DNA of 64,000 bases, from contig OX439128.1 in the NCBI GenBank assembly GCA_949318235.1, positions 57,187,009-57,251,008 of the forward strand, read 5' to 3'. Below, one piece after another: positions 6,951 through 19,496 of this stretch. Source of the stretch: Ecdyonurus torrentis. Lineage: Eukaryota > Arthropoda > Insecta > Ephemeroptera > Heptageniidae. How positions within the stretch are numbered: the stretch's first letter is position 1; the number at the start of each line of letters is the position of its first letter. The position numbers and the translations under genes were made by a program. The notes under the pieces were generated by a model that was not told the DNA's origin, ran no database searches, and worked only from the letters and a program-made list of their open reading frames with translations.

Positions 6951-9900
6951 ATAAAACAAAGTTTCTATTTGAAGAACCAAATGTTATTGAATGATAAAAA
7001 TCATACTTTTTACACGATTAAAACTAGTTTTGATGATTTCTCAGAAACTAAGAATGCTACAGACTAACTATTTAACTCAATACATAGCTTTTTCAATTCT
7101 CTAAAAAAAGGATGTCTTAAACTTTTTTGCTCCGACGCATACTTTTTAAGTAATTGACAATTTTAGTTTTCACTCATCATGTAGCTAAACCAAGTCATGA
7201 AACAAAGTTTCTATTTGAAGAACCAAATGTTATTGAATGATAAAAATCATACTTTTTACACGATTAAAACTAGTTTTGATGATTTCTCAAAAACTAAGAA
7301 TGCTACAGACATCAAATTAAACTCAAAACATAGCTTTTTCAATTCTTTACAAAAAAGATGTCTTGAACTTTTTTGCTCCGACGCATACTTTTTAAGTAAT
7401 TGACAATTTTAGTTTTCACTCATCATGTAGCTAAACCAAGTCATGAAACAAAGTTTCTATTTGAAGAACCAAATGTTATTGAATGATAAAAATCATACTT
7501 TTTACACGATTAAAATTAGTTTTGATGATTTCTCAGAAACTAAGAATGCTACAGACATCAAATTAAACTCAAAACATAGCTTTTTTATTTCTCTACAAAA
7601 AATATGTCTTGAACTTTTTTGCTCCGACTCATACTTTTTGGGTTATTGACAATTTTAGTTTTCACTCATCATGTAGCCAAACCAAGTCATGAAACAAAGT
7701 TTCTATTTCAAGAACCAAATGTTATTGAATGATAAAAATCATACTTTTTACACGATTAAAACTAGTTTTGATGATTTTTTCAGAAACTAAGAATGCTACA
7801 GACTAACTATTTAACTCAATACATAGCTTTTTCAATTCTCTACAAAAAAGATGTCTTGAACTTTTTTGCTCCGACTCATACTTTTTGGGTTATTGACAAT
7901 TTTAGTTTTCACTCATCATGTAGCCAAACCAAGTCATGAAACAAAGTTTCTATTTCAAGAACCAAATGTTATTGAATGATAAAAATCATACTTTTTACAC
8001 GATTAAAACTAGTTTTGATGATTTCTCAAAAACTAAGAATGCTACAGACTTTAAATTTTATTCAAAACATAGTTTTTTTACTTCTCTACAAAAAAGATGT
8101 CTTGAACTTTTTTGCTCCGACGCATACTTTTTAAGTAATTGACAATTTTAGTTTTCACTCATCATGTAGCTAAACCAAGTCATGAAACAAAGTTTCTATT
8201 TGAAGAACCAAATGTTATTGAATGATGAAAATCATAATTTTTACACGATTAAAACTAGTTTTGATAATTTCTTTAAAACTAAGAATGCTGCAGACTTCAA
8301 ATTCAATTTAAAACATAGCTTTTTCAATTCTTTACAAAAAAGATGTCTTGAACTTTTTTGCTCCGACGCATACTTTTTGAGTTATTGACAATTTTAGTTT
8401 CCACTCATCATGTAGCCAAACCGAGTCATGAAACAAAGTTTCTATTTTAAGAACCAAATGTTATTGAATGATAAAAATCATACTTTTTACACGATTAAAA
8501 CTAGTTTTGATGATTTCTCAAAAACTAAGAATGCTACAGACTTTAAATTTTATTTAAAACATAGTTTTTTTACTTCTCTACAAAAAAGATGTCTTGAACT
8601 TTTTTGCTCCGACGCATACTTTTTGGGTTATTGACAATTTTAGTTTTCACTCATCATGTAGCCAAACCAAGTCATGAAACAAAGTTTCTATTTGAAGAAC
8701 CAAATGTTATTGAATGATAAAAATCATACTTTTTACACGATTAAAACTAGTTTTGATGATTTCTCAGAAACTAAGAATGCTACAGACTAACTATTTAATC
8801 AATACATAGCTTTTTCAATTCTCTAAAAAAGGATGTCTTAAACTTTTTTGCTCCGACGCATACTTTTTAAGTAATTGACAATTTTAGTTTTCACTCATCA
8901 TGTAGCTAAACCAAGTCATGAAACAAAGTTTCTATTTGAAGAACCAAATGTTATTGAATGATAAAAATCATACTTTTTACACGATTAAAATTAGTTTTGA
9001 TGATTTCTCAGAAACTAAGAATGCTACAAACATCAAATTAAACTCAAAACATAGCTTTTTTAATTCTTTACAAAAAAGATGTCTTGAACTTTTTTGCTCC
9101 GACGCATACTTTTTAAGTAATTGACAATTTTAGTTTTCACTCATCATGTAGCTAAACCAAGTCATGAAACAAAGTTTCTATTTGAAGAACCAAATGTTAT
9201 TGAATGATAAAAATCATACTTTTTACACGATTAAAATTAGTTTTGATAATTTCTCAGAAACTAAGTATGCTACAGACATCAAATTAAACTCAATACATAG
9301 CTTTTTTAATTCTCTACAAAAAATATGTCTTGAACTTTTTTGCTCCGACTCATACTTTTTGGGTTATTGACAATTTTAGTTTTCACTCATCATGTAGCCA
9401 AACCAAGTCATGAAACAAAGTTTCTATTTCAAGAACCAAATGTTATTGAATGATAAAAATCATACTTTTTACACGATTAAAACTAGTTTTGATGATTTTT
9501 TCAGAAACTAAGAATGCTACAGACTAACTATTTAACTCAATACATAGCTTTTTCAATTCTCTAAAAAAAGGATGTCTTAAACTTTTTTGCTCCGACGCAT
9601 ACTTTTTAAGTAATTGACAATTTTAGTTTTCACTCATCATGTAGCTAAACCAAGTCATGAAACAAAGTTTCTATTTGAAGAACCAAATGTTATTGAATGA
9701 TGAAAATCATAATTTTTACACGATTAAAACTAGTTTTGATGATTTCTTTAAAACTAAGAATGCTGCAGACTTCAAATTCAATTCAAAACATAGTTTTTTT
9801 ACTTCTCTACAAAAAAGATGTCTTGAACTTTTTTGCTCCGACGCATACTTTTTGGGTTATTGACAATTTTAGTTTTCACTCATCATGTAGCCAAACCAAG

Positions 9901-10394
9901 TCATGAAACAAAGTTTCTATTTGAAGAACCAAATGTTATTGAATGATAAAAATCATACTTTTTACACGATTAAAACTAGTTTTGATGATTTCTCAGAAAC
10001 TAAGAATGCTACAGACTAACTATTTAACTCAATACATAGCTTTTTCAATTCTCTAAAAAAAGGATATCTTAAACTTTTTTGCTCCGACGCATACTTTTTA
10101 AGTAATTGACAATTTTAGTTTTCACTCATCATGTAGCTAAACCAAGTCATGAAACAAAGTTTCTATTTGAAGAACCAAATGTTATTGAATGATAAAAATC
10201 ATACTTTTTACACGATTAAAATTAGTTTTGATGATTTCTCAGAAACTAAGAATGCTACAGACATCAATTTAAACTCAAAACATAGCTTTTTTACTTCTCT
10301 ACAAAAAAGATGTCTTGAACTTTTTTGCTCCGACGCATACTTTTTGGGTTATTGACAATTGTAGTTTTCACTCATCATGTAGCCAAACCAAGTC
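6951..10394 (+). repeat. 14-monomer higher-order unit, 3,444 bp
   Basis: Order a b c d e f (g/m chimera) n o p q r s t. It equals the reference 20-mer with h to l removed and with g joined to m inside the monomer at 8428. Confidence 0.8.
8428..8673 (+). repeat. Chimeric monomer g/m, duplication junction
   Basis: It is preceded by the type-g mark aaccgagtc and has tattttaag, then changes to gctacagac, tttaaattttattt and gtttttttacttc of type m (or j). It is followed by type n, as m is at 3015. The switch lies between about 8451 and 8531. It is the join between two tandem copies of a 5,413 bp segment. Confidence 0.85.
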
Positions 10395-12363
10395 ATAAAA
10401 CAAAGTTTCTATTTGAAGAACCAAATGTTATTGAATGATAAAAATCATACTTTTTACACGATTAAAACTAGTTTTGATGATTTCTCAGAAACTAAGAATG
10501 CTACAGACTAACTATTTAACTCAATACATAGCTTTTTCAATTCTCTAAAAAAAGGATGTCTTAAACTTTTTTGCTCCGACGCATACTTTTTAAGTAATTG
10601 ACAATTTTAGTTTTCACTCATCATGTAGCTAAACCAAGTCATGAAACAAAGTTTCTATTTGAAGAACCAAATGTTATTGAATGATAAAAATCATACTTTT
10701 TACACGATTAAAACTAGTTTTGATGATTTCTCAAAAACTAAGAATGCTACAGACATCAAATTAAACTCAAAACATAGCTTTTTCAATTCTTTACAAAAAA
10801 GATGTCTTGAACTTTTTTGCTCCGACGCATACTTTTTAAGTAATTGACAATTTTAGTTTTCACTCATCATGTAGCTAAACCAAGTCATGAAACAAAGTTT
10901 CTATTTGAAGAACCAAATGTTATTGAATGATAAAAATCATACTTTTTACACGATTAAAATTAGTTTTGATGATTTCTCAGAAACTAAGAATGCTACAGAC
11001 ATCAAATTAAACTCAAAACATAGCTTTTTTATTTCTCTACAAAAAATATGTCTTGAACTTTTTTGCTCCGACTCATACTTTTTGGGTTATTGACAATTTT
11101 AGTTTTCACTCATCATGTAGCCAAACCAAGTCATGAAACAAAGTTTCTATTTCAAGAACCAAATGTTATTGAATGATAAAAATCATACTTTTTACACGAT
11201 TAAAACTAGTTTTGATGATTTTTTCAGAAACTAAGAATGCTACAGACTAACTATTTAACTCAATACATAGCTTTTTCAATTCTCTACAAAAAAGATGTCT
11301 TGAACTTTTTTGCTCCGACTCATACTTTTTGGGTTATTGACAATTTTAGTTTTCACTCATCATGTAGCCAAACCAAGTCATGAAACAAAGTTTCTATTTC
11401 AAGAACCAAATGTTATTGAATGATAAAAATCATACTTTTTACACGATTAAAACTAGTTTTGATGATTTCTCAAAAACTAAGAATGCTACAGACTTTAAAT
11501 TTTATTCAAAACATAGTTTTTTTACTTCTCTACAAAAAAGATGTCTTGAACTTTTTTGCTCCGACGCATACTTTTTAAGTAATTGACAATTTTAGTTTTC
11601 ACTCATCATGTAGCTAAACCAAGTCATGAAACAAAGTTTCTATTTGAAGAACCAAATGTTATTGAATGATGAAAATCATAATTTTTACACGATTAAAACT
11701 AGTTTTGATAATTTCTTTAAAACTAAGAATGCTGCAGACTTCAAATTCAATTTAAAACATAGCTTTTTCAATTCTTTACAAAAAAGATGTCTTGAACTTT
11801 TTTGCTCCGACGCATACTTTTTGAGTTATTGACAATTTTAGTTTCCACTCATCATGTAGCCAAACCGAGTCATGAAACAAAGTTTCTATTTTAAGAACCA
11901 AATGTTATTGAATGATAAAAATCATACTTTTTACACGATTAAAACTAGTTTTGATGATTTCTCAAAAACTAAGACTGCTACTGACTTTAAATTTAACTCA
12001 AAACGTAGCTTTTTCAATTCTTTACAAAAAAGATGTCTTGAACGTTTTTGCTCCGACGCATACTTTTTGGGTTATTGACAATTTTAGTTTTCACTCATCA
12101 TGTAGCCAAACCAAGTCATGAAACAAAGTTTCTATTTCAAGAACCAAATGTTATTGAATGATTAAAATCATACTTTTTACACGATTAAAATTAGTTTTGA
12201 TGATTTCTAAAAAACTAAGAATGCTACAGACATCAATTTAAACTCAAAACATAGCTTTTTTACTTCTCTACAAAAAAGATGTCTTGAACTTTTTTGCTCC
12301 GACGCATACTTTTTGGGTTATTGACAATTGTAGTTTTCACTCATCATGTAGCCAAACCAAGTC
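10395..12363 (+). repeat. 8-monomer higher-order unit, 1,969 bp, copy 2
   Basis: Order a b c d e f g h/t, matching 4982-6950 monomer for monomer, with the h/t chimera at 12118 switching between about 12211 and 12236. It belongs to the second copy of the 5,413 bp duplication. Confidence 0.85.
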
Positions 12364-15300
12364 ATAAAACAAAGTTTCTATTTGAAGAACCAAATGTTAT
12401 TGAATGATAAAAATCATACTTTTTACACGATTAAAACTAGTTTTGATGATTTCTCAGAAACTAAGAATGCTACAGACTAACTATTTAACTCAATACATAG
12501 CTTTTTCAATTCTCTAAAAAAAGGATGTCTTAAACTTTTTTGCTCCGACGCATACTTTTTAAGTAATTGACAATTTTAGTTTTCACTCATCATGTAGCTA
12601 AACCAAGTCATGAAACAAAGTTTCTATTTGAAGAACCAAATGTTATTGAATGATAAAAATCATACTTTTTACACGATTAAAACTAGTTTTGATGATTTCT
12701 CAAAAACTAAGAATGCTACAGACATCAAATTAAACTCAAAACATAGCTTTTTCAATTCTTTACAAAAAAGATGTCTTGAACTTTTTTGCTCCGACGCATA
12801 CTTTTTAAGTAATTGACAATTTTAGTTTTCACTCATCATGTAGCTAAACCAAGTCATGAAACAAAGTTTCTATTTGAAGAACCAAATGTTATTGAATGAT
12901 AAAAATCATACTTTTTACACGATTAAAATTAGTTTTGATGATTTCTCAGAAACTAAGAATGCTACAGACATCAAATTAAACTCAAAACATAGCTTTTTTA
13001 TTTCTCTACAAAAAATATGTCTTGAACTTTTTTGCTCCGACTCATACTTTTTGGGTTATTGACAATTTTAGTTTTCACTCATCATGTAGCCAAACCAAGT
13101 CATGAAACAAAGTTTCTATTTCAAGAACCAAATGTTATTGAATGATAAAAATCATACTTTTTACACGATTAAAACTAGTTTTGATGATTTTTTCAGAAAC
13201 TAAGAATGCTACAGACTAACTATTTAACTCAATACATAGCTTTTTCAATTCTCTACAAAAAAGATGTCTTGAACTTTTTTGCTCCGACTCATACTTTTTG
13301 GGTTATTGACAATTTTAGTTTTCACTCATCATGTAGCCAAACCAAGTCATGAAACAAAGTTTCTATTTCAAGAACCAAATGTTATTGAATGATAAAAATC
13401 ATACTTTTTACACGATTAAAACTAGTTTTGATGATTTCTCAAAAACTAAGAATGCTACAGACTTTAAATTTTATTCAAAACATAGTTTTTTTACTTCTCT
13501 ACAAAAAAGATGTCTTGAACTTTTTTGCTCCGACGCATACTTTTTAAGTAATTGACAATTTTAGTTTTCACTCATCATGTAGCTAAACCAAGTCATGAAA
13601 CAAAGTTTCTATTTGAAGAACCAAATGTTATTGAATGATGAAAATCATAATTTTTACACGATTAAAACTAGTTTTGATAATTTCTTTAAAACTAAGAATG
13701 CTGCAGACTTCAAATTCAATTTAAAACATAGCTTTTTCAATTCTTTACAAAAAAGATGTCTTGAACTTTTTTGCTCCGACGCATACTTTTTGAGTTATTG
13801 ACAATTTTAGTTTCCACTCATCATGTAGCCAAACCGAGTCATGAAACAAAGTTTCTATTTTAAGAACCAAATGTTATTGAATGATAAAAATCATACTTTT
13901 TACACGATTAAAACTAGTTTTGATGATTTCTCAAAAACTAAGACTGCTACTGACTTTAAATTTAACTCAAAACGTAGCTTTTTCAATTCTTTACAAAAAA
14001 GATGTCTTGAACGTTTTTGCTCCGACGCATACTTTTTGGGTTATTGACAATTTTAGTTTTCACTCATCATGTAGCCAAACCAAGTCATGAAACAAAGTTT
14101 CTATTTCAAGAACCAAATGTTATTGAATGATTAAAATCATACTTTTTACACGATTAAAATTAGTTTTGATGATTTCTAAAAAACTAAGAATGCTACAGAC
14201 ATCAAATTAAACTCAAAACATAGCTTTTTTATTTCTCTACAAAAAATATGTCTTGAACTTTTTTTCTCTGACGCATTCTTTTTGGGTTATTGACAATTTT
14301 AGTTTTCACTCATCATGTAGCCAAACCAAGTCATGAAACAAAGTTTCTATTTCAAGAAACAAATGTTATTGAATGATCAAAATCATACTTTTTACACGAT
14401 TAAAATTAGTTTTGACGGTTTCTCAGAAACTAAGAATGCTACAGACATCAAATTAAACTCAAAACATAGCTTTTTCAATTCTCTACAAAAAATATGTCTT
14501 GAACTTTTTTGCTCCGACGCATACTTTTTAAGTAATTGACAATTTTAGTTTTCACTCATCATGTAGCCAAACCAAGTCATGAAACAAAGTTTCTATTTCA
14601 AGAACCAAATGTTATTGAATGATAAAAATCATACTTTTTACACGATTAAAACTAGTTTTGATGATTTCTCAAAAACTAAGAATGCTACAGACTTTAAATT
14701 TTATTTAAAACATAGTTTTTTTACTTCTCTACAAAAAAGATGTCTTGAACTTTTTTGCTCCGACGCATACTTTTTGGGTTATTGACAATTTTAGTTTTCA
14801 CTCATCATGTAGCCAAACCAAGTCATGAAACAAAGTTTCTATTTGAAGAACCAAATGTTATTGAATGATAAAAATCATACTTTTTACACGATTAAAACTA
14901 GTTTTGATGATTTCTCAGAAACTAAGAATGCTACAGACTAACTATTTAATCAAAACATAGCTTTTTTAATTCTTTACAAAAAAGATGTCTTGAACTTTTT
15001 TGCTCCGACGCATACTTTTTAAGTAATTGACAATTTTAGTTTTCACTCATCATGTAGTTAAACCAAGTCATGAAACAAAGTTTCTATTTGAAGAACCAAA
15101 TGTTATTGAATGATAAAAATCATACTTTTTACACGATTAAAATTAGTTTTGATAATTTCTCAGAAACTAAGTATGCTACAGACATCAAATTAAACTCAAT
15201 ACATAGCTTTTTTAATTCTCTACAAAAAATATGTCTTGAACTTTTTTGCTCCGACGCATACTTTTTGGGTTATTGACAATTTTAGTTTTCACTCATCATG

Positions 15301-16299
15301 TAGCCAAACCAAGTCATGAAACAAAGTTTCTATTTGAAGAACCAAATGTTATTGAATGATAAAAATCATACTTTTTACACGATTAAAACTAGTTTTGATG
15401 ATTTCTCAGAAACTAAGAATGCTACAGACTAACTATTTAATCAAAACATAGCTTTTTTAATTCTTTACAAAAAAGATGTCTTGAACTTTTTTGCTCCGAC
15501 GCATACTTTTTAAGTAATTGACAATTTTAGTTTTCACTCATCATGTAGCTAAACCAAGTCATGAAACAAAGTTTCTATTTGAAGAACCAAATGTTATTGA
15601 ATGATAAAAATCATACTTTTTACACGATTAAAATTAGTTTTGATAATTTCTCAGAAACTAAGTATGCTACAGACATCAAATTAAACTCAATACATAGCTT
15701 TTTTAATTCTCTACAAAAAATATGTCTTGAACTTTTTTGCTCCGACTCATACTTTTTGGGTTATTGACAATTTTAGTTTTCACTCATCATGTAGCCAAAC
15801 CAAGTCATGAAACAAAGTTTCTATTTCAAGAACCAAATGTTATTGAATGATAAAAATCATACTTTTTACACGATTAAAACTAGTTTTGATGATTTTTTCA
15901 GAAACTAAGAATGCTACAGACTAACTATTTAACTCAATACATAGCTTTTTCAATTCTCTAAAAAAAGGATGTCTTAAACTTTTTTGCTCCGACGCATACT
16001 TTTTAAGTAATTGACAATTTTAGTTTTCACTCATCATGTAGCTAAACCAAGTCATGAAACAAAGTTTCTATTTGAAGAACCAAATGTTATTGAATGATAA
16101 AAATCATACTTTTTACACGATTAAAACTAGTTTTGATGATTTCTCAGAAACTAAGAATGCTACAGACTAACTATTTAACTCAATACATAGCTTTTTCAAT
16201 TCTCTAAAAAAAGGATGTCTTAAACTTTTTTGCTCCGACGCATACTTTTTAAGTAATTGACAATTATAGTTTTCACTCATCATGTAGCTAAACCAAGTC
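12364..16299 (+). repeat. Partial reference unit and transition block (16 monomers)
   Basis: Order a b c d e f g h i j k l k p q w. The first twelve follow the reference 20-mer at a displacement of 12,301. After l at 15070 the order leaves the reference, going k p q instead of m n o p q. The last monomer (16054) is type w and ends gacaattatag, the mark that leads into the next kind of higher-order unit. Confidence 0.8.
16054..16299 (+). repeat. Monomer type w
   Basis: Diagnostic: tttgaagaacc, ctcagaaac, TAA after agac, actcaatac and ggatgtcttaaac. It is an s-like monomer without ggatatct. Other starts: 20973, 25399, 28347, 31792, 36221, 40647, 43349. The copies before x end gacaattatag. Copies at 25399, 28347, 31792, 40647 and 43349 end agtagttgac. 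A close form with ctcaaaaac starts at 20727 and 35975. Confidence 0.8.
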
Positions 16300-16545
16300 A
16301 TGAAACAAAGTTTCTATTTGAAGAACCAAATGTTATTGAATGATAAAAATCATACTTTTTACACGATTAAAACTAGTTTTGATGATTTCTCAAAAACTAA
16401 GAATGCTACAGACATCAAATTAAACTCAAAACATAGCTTTTTTATTTCTCTACAAAAAATATGTCTTGAACTTTTTTTCTCTGACGCATTCTTTTTGGGT
16501 TATTGACAATTTTAGTTTTCACTCATCATGTAGCCAAACCAAGTC
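16300..16545 (+). repeat. Monomer type x (b/h chimera)
   Basis: The 5' part is type b (actagtttt, ctcaaaaac). The 3' part has ttttttatttctc, aaaaaatatgtc and ttttttctctgacgcattc of types h and c'. Frame open. Other starts: 21219, 36467. All three copies are followed by type i, as h is. Confidence 0.8.
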
Positions 16546-18512
16546 ATGAAACAAAGTTTCTATTTCAAGAAACAAATGTTATTGAATGATCAAAATCATA
16601 CTTTTTACACGATTAAAATTAGTTTTGACGGTTTCTCAGAAACTAAGAATGCTACAGACATCAAATTAAACTCAAAACATAGCTTTTTCAATTCTCTACA
16701 AAAAATATGTCTTGAACTTTTTTGCTCCGACGCATACTTTTTAAGTAATTGACAATTTTAGTTTTCACTCATCATGTAGCCAAACCAAGTCATGAAACAA
16801 AGTTTCTATTTCAAGAACCAAATGTTATTGAATGATAAAAATCATACTTTTTACACGATTAAAACTAGTTTTGATGATTTCTCAAAAACTAAGAATGCTA
16901 CAGACTTTAAATTTTATTTAAAACATAGTTTTTTTACTTCTCTACAAAAAAGATGTCTTGAACTTTTTTGCTCCGACGCATACTTTTTGGGTTATTGACA
17001 ATTTTAGTTTTCACTCATCATGTAGCCAAACCAAGTCATGAAACAAAGTTTCTATTTGAAGAACCAAATGTTATTGAATGATAAAAATCATACTTTTTAC
17101 ACGATTAAAACTAGTTTTGATGATTTCTCAGAAACTAAGAATGCTACAGACTAACTATTTAATCAAAACATAGCTTTTTTAATTCTTTACAAAAAAGATG
17201 TCTTGAACTTTTTTGCTCCGACGCATACTTTTTAAGTAATTGACAATTTTAGTTTTCACTCATCATGTAGTTAAACCAAGTCATGAAACAAAGTTTCTAT
17301 TTGAAGAACCAAATGTTATTGAATGATAAAAATCATACTTTTTACACGATTAAAATTAGTTTTGATAATTTCTCAGAAACTAAGTATGCTACAGACATCA
17401 AATTAAACTCAATACATAGCTTTTTTAATTCTCTACAAAAAATATGTCTTGAACTTTTTTGCTCCGACGCATACTTTTTGGGTTATTGACAATTTTAGTT
17501 TTCACTCATCATGTAGCCAAACCAAGTCATGAAACAAAGTTTCTATTTGAAGAACCAAATGTTATTGAATGATAAAAATCATACTTTTTACACGATTAAA
17601 ACTAGTTTTGATGATTTCTCAGAAACTAAGAATGCTACAGACTAACTATTTAATCAAAACATAGCTTTTTTAATTCTTTACAAAAAAGATGTCTTGAACT
17701 TTTTTGCTCCGACGCATACTTTTTAAGTAATTGACAATTTTAGTTTTCACTCATCATGTAGCTAAACCAAGTCATGAAACAAAGTTTCTATTTGAAGAAC
17801 CAAATGTTATTGAATGATAAAAATCATACTTTTTACACGATTAAAATTAGTTTTGATAATTTCTCAGAAACTAAGTATGCGACAGACATCAAATTAAACT
17901 CAATACATAGCTTTTTTAATTCTCTACAAAAAATATGTCTTGAACTTTTTTGCTCCGACTCATACTTTTTGGGTTATTGACAATTTTAGTTTTCACTCAT
18001 CATGTAGCCAAACCAAGTCATGAAACAAAGTTTCTATTTCAAGAACCAAATGTTATTGAATGATAAAAATCATACTTTTTACACGATTAAAACTAGTTTT
18101 GATGATTTTTTCAGAAACTAAGAATGCTACAGACTAACTATTTAACTCAATACATAGCTTTTTCAATTCTCTAAAAAAAGGATGTCTTAAACTTTTTTGC
18201 TCCGACGCATACTTTTTAAGTAATTGACAATTTTAGTTTTCACTCATCATGTAGCTAAACCAAGTCATGAAACAAAGTTTCTATTTGAAGAACCAAATGT
18301 TATTGAATGATGAAAATCATAATTTTTACACGATTAAAACTAGTTTTGATGATTTCTTTAAAACTAAGAATGCTGCAGACTTCAAATTCAATTCAAAACA
18401 TAGTTTTTTTACTTCTCTACAAAAAAGATGTCTTGAACTTTTTTGCTCCGACGCATACTTTTTGGGTTATTGACAATTTTAGTTTTCACTCATCATGTAG
18501 CCAAACCAAGTC

Positions 18513-18758
18513 ATGAAACAAAGTTTCTATTTGAAGAACCAAATGTTATTGAATGATAAAAATCATACTTTTTACACGATTAAAACTAGTTTTGATGATT
18601 TCTCAAAAATTAAGAATGCTACAGACTTACTATTTAACTTAAAACATAGCTTTTTCAATTCTCTACAAAAAAGATGTCTTGAACTTTTTTGCTCCGACTC
18701 ATACTTTTTGGGTTATTGACAATTTTAGTTTTCACTCATCATGTAGCCAAACCAAGTC
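18513..18758 (+). repeat. Monomer type v
   Basis: Diagnostic: ctcaaaaattaag, gacttactatttaac, cttaaaacatag and caattctctac. It resembles the TAA class, but the stop is changed to TTA so the frame is open. Starts with tacacgatt: 18513, 23432, 30316, 33761, 38680. Subtype v' with tacaagatt starts at 26627, 27117, 41629, 42119, 44577, 57121, 61055 and 62529. Confidence 0.85.
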
Positions 18759-19250
18759 ATGAAACAAAGTTTCTATTTCAAGAACCAAATGTTATTGAAT
18801 AATAAAAATCATACTTTTTACACGATTAAAACTAGTTTTGATGATTTCTCAAAAACTAAGAATGCTACAGACTTTAAATTTTATTCAAAACATAGTTTTT
18901 TTACTTCTCTACAAAAAAGATGTCTTGAACTTTTTTGCTCCGACGCATACTTTTTAAGTAATTGACAATTTTAGTTTTCACTCATCATGTAGCTAAACCA
19001 AGTCATGAAACAAAGTTTCTATTTGAAGAACCAAATGTTATTGAATGATGAAAATCATAATTTTTACACGATTAAAACTAGTTTTGATAATTTCTTTAAA
19101 ACTAAGAATGCTGCAGACTTTAAATTCAATTCAAAACATAGCTTTTTCAATTCTTTACAAAAAAGATGTCTTGAACTTTTTTGCTCCGACGCATACTTTT
19201 TGAGTTATTGACAATTTTAGTTTCCACTCATCATGTAGCCAAACCGAGTC

Positions 19251-19496
19251 ATGAAACAAAGTTTCTATTTTAAGAACCAAATGTTATTGAATGATAAAAA
19301 TCATACTTTTTACACGATTAAAACTAGTTTTGATGATTTCTCAAAAACTAAGAATGCTACTGACTTTAAATTTAACTCAAAACGTAGCTTTTTCAATTCT
19401 TTACAAAAAAGATGTCTTGAACGTTTTTGCTCCGACGCATACTTTTTGGGTTATTGACAATTTTAGTTTTCACTCATCATGTAGTTAAACCAAGTC
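19251..19496 (+). repeat. Monomer g with a type-k tail, junction to l
   Basis: This is a type g monomer up to gggttattgac, but its tail is gtagttaaacc, which elsewhere occurs in k monomers before l. It is followed by l at 19497. The switch lies between about 19449 and 19484. The same join occurs at 34499-34744. A crossover in the conserved tail region explains it. Confidence 0.75.

Larger units (their letters stand above)
3100..13900 (+). repeat. Tandem duplication of a 5,413 bp (22-monomer) segment
   Basis: Monomers from n at 3261 through f at 8182 match, in order and type, those from n at 8674 through f at 13595, each displaced by exactly 5,413. Shared private marks include gctacaaacatc in o (3505, 8918), caatttaaaac in f (6213 and 11626, 8182 and 13595) and the h/t chimera (6705, 12118). 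Outer limits are approximate and lie within m at 3015 and g at 13841. Confidence 0.8.
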
